DNA of 64,000 bases from Saccharicrinis sp963663905 (GTDB lineage: Bacteria; Bacteroidota; Bacteroidia; Bacteroidales; Marinilabiliaceae): NCBI GenBank assembly GCA_963663905.2, contig OY760657.1:2976001-3040000 (forward strand), read 5' to 3'. The notes under the pieces were generated by a model. The model was not told the DNA's origin. It ran no database searches and worked only from the letters and a program-made list of their open reading frames with translations. Every line of letters starts with the position of its first letter. The stretch's first letter is position 1. A program made the translations under genes and the position numbers. Of the stretch, positions 20,512 to 29,195 are shown one piece after another.

Positions 20512-21315
20512 ATGGCAACTCAAATTTTTGTAGTACTAATCCTAACTTTTGTAATTCATCTGATTAGCACTTTATCATATTCAGTTCGAATTGTTGGAAT
20601 CAGAACAAGAAAAATTGCAATATCATTTGCACTTTTCAATATAATGGTTTTGATTTCCAGAACTTCTAATTCATTTCAGGCTCCTCTTCTTGCAAAATGG
20701 ATTGAGAACAATATAAATATAGGATTAAATCCCGGAGCTTTTGAAATGAGGTTAATAATATTATCAACCACCTTTGCGACAATATTTGGAGGCATATTAA
20801 TTCCTACGTTTCAAAGAGTACTATCAAAAGGTGTAAATAGATTTAGCATTCATAAATCTGTACCTCGACTTATATTACATGGATTTACGAAATCAGGTAT
20901 AAACCAGTTTAAAGACAACATTAAGCTTCCGGACAAGAATAACTTTATAGTGAATAAATCAATTTGGATTAATTTCCCCATTAAAATATTTATTTATAAT
21001 GTTATTGCTGTTGCGATATTAACAGTTGGAGTTTTATCCTCTTTATATGCTGGTTTTATCGAGCCTGATTTAAGAACAACATCCAGTACTTTATCTTCTG
21101 TTGTAAATGGTTTTGCTACTATACTAATGTTTGTATTTATTGATCCTTATTTATCGGGACTAACAGATGATGTTATTGAAGGAAAATTCTCTGAATCAGG
21201 TTTTCGCAAAACAATAAGATTCATGGTAATTAGCAGGTTAATTGGAACCATTGCTGCTCAAGTTTTATTAATCCCATTTTCTGAATTTATTGCTTACATA
21301 GCAAAGAGTATTTAA
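20512..21315 (+). CDS. amj: Lipid II flippase, Amj family
   Basis: 267 residues, six or more membrane helices. The N-terminus (FVIHLISTLSYSVRIVGIRTRKIAISFALFNIMVLISRTSNSFQAPLLAK) follows the Amj/YdaH (DUF2837) signature closely, and the length matches the family (about 260-270). Amj in Bacillus subtilis flips lipid II across the cytoplasmic membrane as an alternative to MurJ. The glycine-rich central part (FATIFGGILIPTFQRVLSKGV) and the C-terminal FIAYI helix are also as expected. It stands alone; whether it replaces or supplements MurJ here cannot be told from this window. Confidence 0.85.
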   Translation: MATQIFVVLILTFVIHLISTLSYSVRIVGIRTRKIAISFALFNIMVLISRTSNSFQAPLLAKWIENNINIGLNPGAFEMRLIILSTTFATIFGGILIPTFQRVLSKGVNRFSIHKSVPRLILHGFTKSGINQFKDNIKLPDKNNFIVNKSIWINFPIKIFIYNVIAVAILTVGVLSSLYAGFIEPDLRTTSSTLSSVVNGFATILMFVFIDPYLSGLTDDVIEGKFSESGFRKTIRFMVISRLIGTIAAQVLLIPFSEFIAYIAKSI

Positions 21316-21469
21316 ATATTATACCATGATAAAATGTAAGAAACTACACATATTTATATTTTAGACTATTTTACTATATTAGTCGTTATTTCATTCATTA
21401 AATACAATTGACATATAAATGTGTAATTCTTAAATTGTAGATTAATAAAAATTAATTATTCCCCTCGTT

Positions 21470-23674
21470 ATGGATCATAATCAAGAACATGTTAGCAAAT
21501 GCCCTGTTACAGGTGCAACCAGCAAGAAAAACTTTGGAGGCAGTGGAACCAGAAATCGCGACTGGTGGCCTAACAAATTAAAATTAAACATCCTCAGGCA
21601 GCATTCAAGCTTATCAAACCCAATGGATAAAGACTTCAACTATATTGAAGAATTCAAGAAACTTGATTACAAGGCTTTAAAAGAAGATTTGTATAATCTA
21701 ATGACAGACTCTCAGGATTGGTGGCCTGCAGATTTTGGTCATTACGGCCCTCTATTTATCCGTATGGCATGGCATAGTGCAGGAACATATCGTACAGGAG
21801 ATGGCCGTGGTGGAGCAGGTGCTGGTCAACAAAGATTTGCACCTTTGAATAGTTGGCCTGATAATGTAAACTTGGATAAAGCCAGAAGATTACTATGGCC
21901 TATTAAGCAGAAATATGGAAACAAGATTTCGTGGGCCGATTTAATGATTCTTACAGGAAACGTAGCCCTGGAATCTATGGGATTTAAAACTTTTGGTTTT
22001 AGTGGTGGTCGTGAAGATGTTTGGGAACCGGAAGAAGATGTTTATTGGGGCACAGAAAAAGAATGGCTGGAGAATGATCAAAGAGATCTTGATTTGGAAA
22101 AAATGGATAATCCATTGGCTGCAATTCAAATGGGATTGATATATGTAAATCCTGAAGGTCCGGGAGGAAATCCAGATCCTCTGTTAGCCGCAAAAGATAT
22201 TCGCGAAACATTTGCCCGAATGGCTATGAATGATGAAGAAACAGTTGCTTTGATAGCCGGTGGCCATACTTTTGGTAAAACACATGGTGCTGGTCCTGCC
22301 GATCATGTTGGTCCGGAACCTGAGGCTGCTCCCATTGAAGAACAAGGATTAGGATGGAAAAGTACCTTTGGAAGTGGAAAAGGTGGTGATACCATATCCA
22401 GCGGATTAGAGGTAACATGGACTCAAACACCTTCTAAATGGAGCTACTATTTCTTTAAAAACCTATTTGAATATGAATGGGAGTTAACAAAAAGTCCGGC
22501 AGGAGCACATCAATGGGTTGCTAAAAACGCTGGTAAAGAAGTACCTGATGCTCATGATCCATCAAAAAAACATCGACCTACCATGTTAACAACCGACCTG
22601 TCTTTACGCTTTGACCCTGCTTACGAAAAAATTTCGAGAAGATTCTACGAACATCCTCTTGAATTTGCAGATGCATTTGCAAGGGCCTGGTTTAAACTTA
22701 CACATCGTGATATGGGTCCAAAAACTCGTTATGTAGGACCTGAAGTTCCTTCAGAGGAATTAATCTGGCAAGATCCTATTCCCGCTTTAAACCATGACAT
22801 CATCAATGATGCTGATATATCTGATCTAAAAGCAAAAATTTTAGCTTCTGGATTAACTGTTTCTCAATTAGTATCAACAGCATGGGCTTCTGCTTCAACC
22901 TTCAGAGGTTCAGATAAGCGCGGTGGTGCTAACGGAGCTCGTATAAGGTTAGCTCCTCAAAAAAATTGGGAAGTAAATAATCCTTCTCAACTACAAAAAA
23001 CACTTGAAATTCTTGAAAGTATTCAGATTGATTTCAATAATGTTCAATCTGGCAATAAAAAAGTATCCCTGGCTGATATTATAATTCTTGCAGGATGTGC
23101 TGGAGTTGAAAAAGCAGCTAAAGATGCTGGTTTCGAAGTAAAGGTTCCTTTCTCTCCCGGAAGAATGGATACTACACAAGAACAAACAGATATTGAATCT
23201 TTTGCTGTATTAGAACCTATTGCTGATGGTTTCAGAAATTACCAAAAAAGGAAGTATTCTGTATCAACAGAGGATTTATTGGTGGATAAAGCTCAGCTTC
23301 TTACTTTAACGGCTCCTGAAATGACTGTTCTTATTGGAGGAATGCGTGTTTTAGATACCAATTATGATGGTTCTAAAAATGGTGTTTTCACTAAAACACC
23401 TGGAGTTCTCACAAATGATTTTTTTGTAAATCTTCTGGATATGAACACTGCCTGGATGCCAAATTCTACATCCAAAGAATGTTTTGATGGAAGAGATCGC
23501 AAATCCGGAGAAATAAAATGGACAGCAACGAGAGCAGATCTTGTTTTTGGATCCAATTCTGAACTCAGAGCTATAGCAGAAGTATACGGAAGCTCAGATG
23601 CTGGCGAAAAATTTGTAAACGACTTTATTAAAGTCTGGAATAAAGTAATGAATCTTGATCGATTTGATTTATAA
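21470..23674 (+). CDS. katG: Catalase-peroxidase KatG
   Basis: 734 residues, full length for KatG, which removes H2O2 by catalase and peroxidase activity using heme b. N-terminal CPVTG is typical. The distal heme pocket is RMAWHSAGTYR (about 98-108); the Trp there, the Tyr in LIYVNPEGP and the Met in RMAMNDEET form the conserved covalent Met-Tyr-Trp adduct. The proximal His is in GGHTFGKTHG. The C-terminal copy of the duplicated peroxidase domain is present (about residue 430 on). No internal break. Upstream 150 bases are AT-rich; I see no confident PerR or OxyR box. A hairpin follows the stop. Confidence 0.97.
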   Translation: MDHNQEHVSKCPVTGATSKKNFGGSGTRNRDWWPNKLKLNILRQHSSLSNPMDKDFNYIEEFKKLDYKALKEDLYNLMTDSQDWWPADFGHYGPLFIRMAWHSAGTYRTGDGRGGAGAGQQRFAPLNSWPDNVNLDKARRLLWPIKQKYGNKISWADLMILTGNVALESMGFKTFGFSGGREDVWEPEEDVYWGTEKEWLENDQRDLDLEKMDNPLAAIQMGLIYVNPEGPGGNPDPLLAAKDIRETFARMAMNDEETVALIAGGHTFGKTHGAGPADHVGPEPEAAPIEEQGLGWKSTFGSGKGGDTISSGLEVTWTQTPSKWSYYFFKNLFEYEWELTKSPAGAHQWVAKNAGKEVPDAHDPSKKHRPTMLTTDLSLRFDPAYEKISRRFYEHPLEFADAFARAWFKLTHRDMGPKTRYVGPEVPSEELIWQDPIPALNHDIINDADISDLKAKILASGLTVSQLVSTAWASASTFRGSDKRGGANGARIRLAPQKNWEVNNPSQLQKTLEILESIQIDFNNVQSGNKKVSLADIIILAGCAGVEKAAKDAGFEVKVPFSPGRMDTTQEQTDIESFAVLEPIADGFRNYQKRKYSVSTEDLLVDKAQLLTLTAPEMTVLIGGMRVLDTNYDGSKNGVFTKTPGVLTNDFFVNLLDMNTAWMPNSTSKECFDGRDRKSGEIKWTATRADLVFGSNSELRAIAEVYGSSDAGEKFVNDFIKVWNKVMNLDRFDL

Positions 23675-23698
23675 CAATAAGATCTAAGATTAATAAAA

Positions 23699-23735
23699 GC
23701 AGATCATTATGGTTTAGAAATACATAATGGTCTGC
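23699..23735 (+). terminator. Hairpin after katG
   Basis: GCAGATCATTATG pairs with CATAATGGTCTGC across an 11-base loop (one T-G pair), 25 bases after the katG stop. There is no long U-run, so efficiency is uncertain. Confidence 0.55.
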
Positions 23736-23920
23736 CTTACAAATTATTGATATCTTATTTTAAAACATAATGCTAATTTATCTAAAAGATACTGATAGTT
23801 TTCTCATACTAGCACTTAAATATCCACATAAAAAAAGCACTTTAAATTCTATGTAAATAGTTACTATACAACTCAATTAATACAATCACAAAACAGGAAA
23901 ATAAGTTTCAAATCTTCAGG

Positions 23921-24649
23921 ATGACTTCAATGAAAACACTGTTTACAACGATATTTCTTACATTATTAACATCGTTACTCTATGCCTGCAAAAACGATTG
24001 TGATTGTATCCATAACAAAGGGAAATGCTCTACCTATGAAATTATTGAGCTGTCAACTAATAAAAACATAGAACTAAAAAGAACAAAGATATCTGATGCT
24101 TACTTTTATAATACTACGTGGAGAAAAAGGGTAGTATACCTGGAAAGCAATATAATTAATTCCCATTCTCAATCTAATAAGGTTTCAAAAAGACACATTG
24201 TGCATTGGGAAGCAGGATATTTATTTGAAACTTCAGACTATAAGCTAAATCAGATTAAATTGAATTACGTTTATTCTTACCCGGTTAATTCTTATTTTTC
24301 AATAGGTATTGGAAGTGGATTAAGATACTATCATTTTTTTAATGATGGTTTTATTCCCTTGTTTGCAGACATCAGAATCGATTTCTACAAAAGTAACATC
24401 ACTCCATACTTTGCACTTGAAGCAGGTTGTTCGATAGACTTAAATCAAAGATTTGAAATTGATTATATAAGCCCGTTAATCAATCCTTCTGTAGGCTTAA
24501 CTTTTAAACGCTCAAATAAGTCGTCTATAAATATTGGAATAGGATATGAGAAACAGAAATTGAAAGTTATTTATGAAAAATGGTATTCAGAATATGCATC
24601 CATCAAAAGCAAAGGTGCCATTAGCTTAATTTTGGGTTATTCATTTTAG
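23921..24649 (+). CDS. Putative outer-membrane beta-barrel lipoprotein
   Basis: 242 residues; ATG at 23921, with a second ATG at 23930 equally possible. Signal peptide ends in a lipobox (LLYAC), followed by a cysteine-rich segment (CKNDCDCIHNKGKC). From about residue 95 on, alternating hydrophobic strands ending in GYSF suggest a small 8-stranded barrel of the porin/OmpW type; a terminal Phe is usual for barrel insertion. The lipobox plus barrel combination is uncommon, so it may be a plain signal peptide instead. Unknown function; not obviously linked to katG. Confidence 0.5.
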   Translation: MTSMKTLFTTIFLTLLTSLLYACKNDCDCIHNKGKCSTYEIIELSTNKNIELKRTKISDAYFYNTTWRKRVVYLESNIINSHSQSNKVSKRHIVHWEAGYLFETSDYKLNQIKLNYVYSYPVNSYFSIGIGSGLRYYHFFNDGFIPLFADIRIDFYKSNITPYFALEAGCSIDLNQRFEIDYISPLINPSVGLTFKRSNKSSINIGIGYEKQKLKVIYEKWYSEYASIKSKGAISLILGYSF

Positions 24650-24674
24650 CTTAATAACCATATTACGATAAGTT

Positions 24675-25541
24675 CTATTCTAATTCAAATATCTTCTTAA
24701 ACTTTTTAGGAACAGGAGCTATAAGTTTTAAATCGACATTGGTATATGGATGAGTAAATTCTAAACTATAGGAGTGCAAATAAAGCCCCTTCCCTTTTAA
24801 AATCAATCCTTCTTTACCATATAGAAGATCACCTAAAATCGGATTTCCTATAGAAGCCAAATGCTTACGTAACTGATGACGTCTTCCTGTAAAAAGGGTG
24901 AGTTCAACCAGGTTTAAATAGGTAAATCGCGGAGAAATTTCACTTTTTAAAACTTTATATGCTGATTTTGCATATTTATTATCAACCTCCATCTCAATAA
25001 CCCCTGATTCAGGCATTTTACCAATCGTTATTGCTAAATATTTCTTGGTAATACGCCTGCTTTCAAAAGTCTTATTTAATGCGATTACTGATTCATGCGT
25101 TTTACCAATAAGTAAAGCTCCACTTGTTGGATAATCCAAACGGTGTATTGGTTCCGGATAAGTCAAGGCATCTTCTAAAGTACAAGGTTTTAAATTAGTA
25201 GGTAAGGCATTTTCCAATGTAATTTTTTTATTTCCACTTACCAGTATACCTGCAGGTTTATTTACCACAGCCAAATAATCATCCTCATAAACAACTTCTA
25301 TCGGGTATTCAATAACTGGTTTTATTTTAGGTGTTGGATCTTCAAACAACTCAAAAATTTCTCCTCCTGAGATAAAGTCACTGGTCTTTCCAGGCTTTCC
25401 ATTTACAAACACCCGACCACTCTTAACAGCTTTTTTTACACTCTTTTTAGATGGTGCAGACTTAAATAGTTCTGGAGCAATATCTGACAAACGTCGTTTA
25501 ATCTCTAATTCAGGAACAGTAATTTTTTCTTTTAATTGCAT
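24675..25541 (-). CDS. RluA-family pseudouridine synthase with S4 domain
   Basis: 288 residues. The N-terminus (about 15-65) is an S4-type RNA-binding domain (KKAVKSGRVFVNGKP). The catalytic motif HRLDYPTSG (133-141) carries the nucleophile Asp136, and the VNKPAGILV and HQLRKHLASIGNPILGD motifs follow in RluA order. Enzymes of this group convert uridine to pseudouridine in rRNA or tRNA; the exact target site cannot be inferred. Upstream on the minus strand a TACTTTTGC box is only three bases from the ATG, so the mRNA may be nearly leaderless. The length is normal. Confidence 0.9.
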   Translation of the reverse strand: MQLKEKITVPELEIKRRLSDIAPELFKSAPSKKSVKKAVKSGRVFVNGKPGKTSDFISGGEIFELFEDPTPKIKPVIEYPIEVVYEDDYLAVVNKPAGILVSGNKKITLENALPTNLKPCTLEDALTYPEPIHRLDYPTSGALLIGKTHESVIALNKTFESRRITKKYLAITIGKMPESGVIEMEVDNKYAKSAYKVLKSEISPRFTYLNLVELTLFTGRRHQLRKHLASIGNPILGDLLYGKEGLILKGKGLYLHSYSLEFTHPYTNVDLKLIAPVPKKFKKIFELE

Positions 25542-25544
25542 GCC

Positions 25545-25553
25545 GCAAAAGTA
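25545..25553 (-). promoter_or_regulatory. -7 promoter box directly abutting the rluA-type start codon
   Basis: TACTTTTGC on the minus strand matches TAnnTTTGC. Its last base is separated from the ATG by GGC, so the predicted start of transcription is at or within a few bases of the ATG. No clear -33 TTTG at 19-21 bases is visible. Confidence 0.45.
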
Positions 25554-25616
25554 AGAAGTTAAATTTTAAATGATAATGGTAAATGTAAAGTAAAAAGGAA
25601 ACAAGGAGACAAATAT

Positions 25617-25653
25617 GCAGTTTTCATTCTACAGAATGCAATCTAAAAACTGC
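25617..25653 (-). terminator. Nested hairpin between the synthase and acyl-CoA synthetase genes
   Basis: Outer stem GCAGTTTT (25617-25624) with AAAACTGC (25646-25653) encloses a second perfect stem CATTCT/AGAATG (25625-25638). It lies past the 3' end of the acyl-CoA synthetase gene on the minus strand and may stop its transcription. Direct near-repeats of the type GAACTGAGAACT adjoin it at 25654-25680. Confidence 0.5.
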
Positions 25654-25687
25654 AGACTGAGAACTGAGAACTAAAGACTGCGAACTT

Positions 25688-27748
25688 TCAACTACGATCC
25701 TTTTCTATTCTAACTCTGGCATCAACGGCTATAATTCTCTTTAGGTCTCCCATTAATGGATTAAGGTCTATTTCTTTAATTTCAGGATGCTGATATACCA
25801 AATTTGAAAATCGAACTATAATCTCAGCAAACAAATCAATATTTACACCCTCTTGTCCTCTTAATCCCTGAAGCATTTTAATTCCTTTTAAATTTTTAAT
25901 CATATGTAATGCCTCAAGTTTGGAGACTGGAGCTAGGCAATAACTCACATCCTTTAACACCTCAACAAAAACACCTCCCAATCCACAAACAACAGTATGC
26001 CCAAAACCTTTCTCATATTTGGCGCCTATAAAGAGCTCTATACCTGATATCATTCGTTGAATAATCACTCCCTCTACTCCTTCCAATTGCATCAGAGTTT
26101 CATAATTTTCATAAATTTCCTCTGTATTTTTAATATTCAGAACAACTCCACCAACATCTGTTTTATGAACCGGTCCAACAACCTTCATAGCAACAGGAAA
26201 TTCAATCTGATTAATCCTTAAGTCCAACTCTTGCTGACTTCGTAGAACTACCTCATCAATATATGGAATATTAACCTTTGATATTAATGACGAAACTTGT
26301 TCCGGAGGTAAAAAACCATCCTCTAACTTTTCAATGATATCATTAATATCAACATTATATTCGTCTTCAAATTCATCAGACTCACAAATATTTCTTGCAT
26401 AAATTTTAGATAAAGCCTCACCAAAAATAACCTCATCAGGAAAGTTTACATGTCCTTTTGAGATAAATTCTTCAATATCTTCTTTTACATTAACGATAGA
26501 TGGCAAAACAGCAAAAATAGGTTTCTGACATGCCATTTTCTTTTGATGCAATACCTCATAAACATCTTTTACTGGAAATAATCCGGAACTACCAAATATA
26601 ACCACCATGGCATCTATTTCGTCAAGATTATTCTCGCAAGTGTCAATAATACATTCCAGCTGTTCGGCAGTTCCTGTAGCCAAAAAATCAATTGGATTTG
26701 ATACACTTGATCCAGAATATAATTTCGCCTTTAATTGCTCTACGACCTCTCCTTTAAGTTCTGGAACATTAAAACCTGCTTTTGATAAGGTATCAGTAAG
26801 CATTACGGCAGGTCCACCGGCATGGGTTATGATGGCAATGTTTTTCCCTTTTAGTTCCTTATTCATAAAAATAGCACCTACGGTAGCCAACTCCATCCGT
26901 CCATAACATCTTATAATACCTGCTTTTTTAAATAAAGCATCCACTGCCATATCTGAATTGGCAATTGCTCCAGTATGACTTGAAGCCGCTCTACTTCCGG
27001 CATCTGAAGAACCAGCCTTAATTCCGGCAATTTTACAGCCCTTACTAATTAAAGATTTTGCATGCTTTAACAACCTGTCGCCATCATTTACACTTTCGAT
27101 ATAAAGCAACTTAATTTTAGAACTTGTTTTAGGATTATACGATTTATCCAGATATTCAAGTACATCCTCCACTCCTATTTGAGCACTGTTCCCTACCGAA
27201 TAAACACTATTAAACCGAAGGCCCAGTGGTCTGCCTGCTTCCATAATAAACACAGCCGCAGCACCAGAACCTGTAATAAAATCGGCACCTTCGTTACTGA
27301 ATATTGGAATTGGAGTTGTAAAGACACTATGATGATTCACATTCATCATACCAATACAATTAGGTCCAATTAAACAACCTTCTGTTTTATTTATAATATC
27401 CACAATTTCTCTTTCATAGGCAGCTCCCTGCTCACATTCTTCACTAAATCCAGCAGAAATGATAATAAAAGCTCTGGTACCTTTCTTTTCTGCCAAAACT
27501 TCAACAGCATGAGTACAATATTTAGCAGCAACCGCAATCACAGCTAAATCAATTCCATCAGGCAATTTCTTAACATCAGAATAAGCTTCTATTCCCTGAA
27601 CATATTTTGTTTTGGGATTTGTAACGTAGATTTTTCCCGTAAAGCTTTGTAAAATATGATAAAGAATTTTTCCTCCTGGTTTAGTTAGATCATTAGATCC
27701 ACCTATTACAACAATACTCCTTGGATTTATCAGCTGATAATTTATCAT
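25688..27748 (-). CDS. ADP-forming acetyl/acyl-CoA synthetase (fused alpha-beta)
   Basis: 686 residues, the size of fused NDP-forming acyl-CoA synthetases. Order: CoA-binding Rossmann domain (about 1-130, with NPRSIVVIGGSN), succinyl-CoA-synthetase-like ligase domain carrying the phospho-histidine in SSHTGAIA (His258) and the PNCIGMMN loop, then an ATP-grasp domain in the C-terminal third (PVAMKVVGPVHKTDVGG and EIDLNPLM). The family interconverts acyl-CoA plus ADP and Pi with acid, CoA and ATP, conserving energy during fermentation. Substrate (acetate or another acid) is not determined by these motifs. Confidence 0.9.
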   Translation of the reverse strand: MINYQLINPRSIVVIGGSNDLTKPGGKILYHILQSFTGKIYVTNPKTKYVQGIEAYSDVKKLPDGIDLAVIAVAAKYCTHAVEVLAEKKGTRAFIIISAGFSEECEQGAAYEREIVDIINKTEGCLIGPNCIGMMNVNHHSVFTTPIPIFSNEGADFITGSGAAAVFIMEAGRPLGLRFNSVYSVGNSAQIGVEDVLEYLDKSYNPKTSSKIKLLYIESVNDGDRLLKHAKSLISKGCKIAGIKAGSSDAGSRAASSHTGAIANSDMAVDALFKKAGIIRCYGRMELATVGAIFMNKELKGKNIAIITHAGGPAVMLTDTLSKAGFNVPELKGEVVEQLKAKLYSGSSVSNPIDFLATGTAEQLECIIDTCENNLDEIDAMVVIFGSSGLFPVKDVYEVLHQKKMACQKPIFAVLPSIVNVKEDIEEFISKGHVNFPDEVIFGEALSKIYARNICESDEFEDEYNVDINDIIEKLEDGFLPPEQVSSLISKVNIPYIDEVVLRSQQELDLRINQIEFPVAMKVVGPVHKTDVGGVVLNIKNTEEIYENYETLMQLEGVEGVIIQRMISGIELFIGAKYEKGFGHTVVCGLGGVFVEVLKDVSYCLAPVSKLEALHMIKNLKGIKMLQGLRGQEGVNIDLFAEIIVRFSNLVYQHPEIKEIDLNPLMGDLKRIIAVDARVRIEKDRS

Positions 27749-27899
27749 AAGATTTAAATTTACTTTAAAGTATATTAAATCTCTTGAAAATAATACACAT
27801 TTACAATGAATATTATCAATATCAATTAAATGTTAGTTTTAGATTGTGAATAATTACTCCCAAGTATTTTAGTATTTTTGTGCTCAAATAAACAAGACC

Positions 27900-28985
27900 A
27901 TGACAGGAATAGAAAGCATCATCAACAAAGAAGAATACAACGTATCAGATTTAACTACTTTATTACATCTTGAAGGTGATGAGCAAAAACTTCTGTTTAA
28001 AAAAGCAGAAGAAGTTCAACTAAAATTCGTAGGTAAAAAAGTGTTTTACAGAGGATTGATTGAATTCTCCAATGTATGTGCAAAGAATTGCTATTATTGT
28101 GGAATAAGAAAAGACAATAATGTTGTTGAAAGATATAATATTGATGATAAAGATATTATTGATGCTGCTCTTTTTGCATGGAAAAACAGATACGCCTCTC
28201 TTGTAATTCAAGGTGGAGAAAGAAACGACCCTCATTTTATCAACCGCATTGATAATTTAATTCAACAAATAAAACAAGAAACCAATAACGATCTGGGCAT
28301 TACCTTATCCTTAGGTGAGCAAACAGAAGAAACCTATCAAAAGTGGTATAACAGTGGTGCTCACAGATATTTGCTACGTATTGAGAGTTCTAAGCAGGAG
28401 CTGTACGAACAAATACACCCAAACGATGAGCTACATGACTACAACCAACGCATTCAGGCTCTTAAAACACTTAAAAAAGTAGGATATCAAACAGGAACAG
28501 GAGTTATGGTAGGATTACCAGGACAAACATTTGAAGACCTTGCAAATGACCTTATGTTTATGAAAGGTTTTGATATTGATATGTGCGGAATGGGACCATA
28601 TATTGAACATCAAGATACTCCTCTATATAAAAGAAGAGGTGAATTATGGCCAATCAAGAAAAGATTTGGTACTACCTTAAATATGATTGCACTTCTCAGA
28701 ATATTGATGAAGGATATTAACATTGCAGCAGCAACAGCTCTTCAAGCTATTGATCCTATGGGTAGAGAAAAAGCACTAAAAATTGGTGCTAATGTAATTA
28801 TGCCCAATATTACCCCTACTGCTAACCGCAAAAATTACCAGCTATACGAAAATAAACCGTGTACTGATGAAGGTGCTGAAGATTGTGGTAATTGTTTAAG
28901 TATGCGAATTGAGTTAGCAGACAGAGAAATAGGTTTGGGAGAATGGGGTGATTCAAAACATTATTTCAATAGAAAGAATAAATAA
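27900..28985 (+). CDS. hydE: [FeFe]-hydrogenase maturase HydE (radical SAM)
   Basis: 361 residues, typical HydE length. The radical-SAM cluster motif is C60-x3-C64-x2-C67 within EFSNVCAKNCYYCGIRKDN, which is nearly the HydE consensus. TLSLGEQTEETYQKW, GTGVMVGLPGQTFEDL and the C-terminal AN-VIMPNITP block also match HydE rather than biotin synthase. A C-terminal CTDEGAEDCGNC segment may bind a second cluster. HydE, HydF and HydG build the H-cluster diiron site. HydF, HydG and a hydrogenase are not in this window. A TATTTTTG box (27873-27880) is 20 bases upstream of the ATG. Confidence 0.9.
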   Translation: MTGIESIINKEEYNVSDLTTLLHLEGDEQKLLFKKAEEVQLKFVGKKVFYRGLIEFSNVCAKNCYYCGIRKDNNVVERYNIDDKDIIDAALFAWKNRYASLVIQGGERNDPHFINRIDNLIQQIKQETNNDLGITLSLGEQTEETYQKWYNSGAHRYLLRIESSKQELYEQIHPNDELHDYNQRIQALKTLKKVGYQTGTGVMVGLPGQTFEDLANDLMFMKGFDIDMCGMGPYIEHQDTPLYKRRGELWPIKKRFGTTLNMIALLRILMKDINIAAATALQAIDPMGREKALKIGANVIMPNITPTANRKNYQLYENKPCTDEGAEDCGNCLSMRIELADREIGLGEWGDSKHYFNRKNK

Positions 28986-29121
28986 TTCTATCATTTTTAT
29001 ATGAATTGGATTAGAAATAATACATTATTTTTAAACCAAAGTTGTTGATGATTGTTCCTAAAACATTAGTCACACAAATAATTTTTTATATCATAAATCT
29101 TTAAAGGATTTAATGAGCGGT

Positions 29122-29129
29122 TAGATTTG
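29122..29129 (+). promoter_or_regulatory. -7 box TAGATTTG upstream of zwf
   Basis: TAGATTTG matches TAnnTTTG, 66 bases before the zwf ATG. The expected -33 region is T-rich without an exact TTTG. Confidence 0.4.
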
Positions 29130-29195
29130 TAATATTGTCTTCTTTCTTTAGACCAGTAATAGAACATCTGACCATTTAAAACAAACTATTTAATA

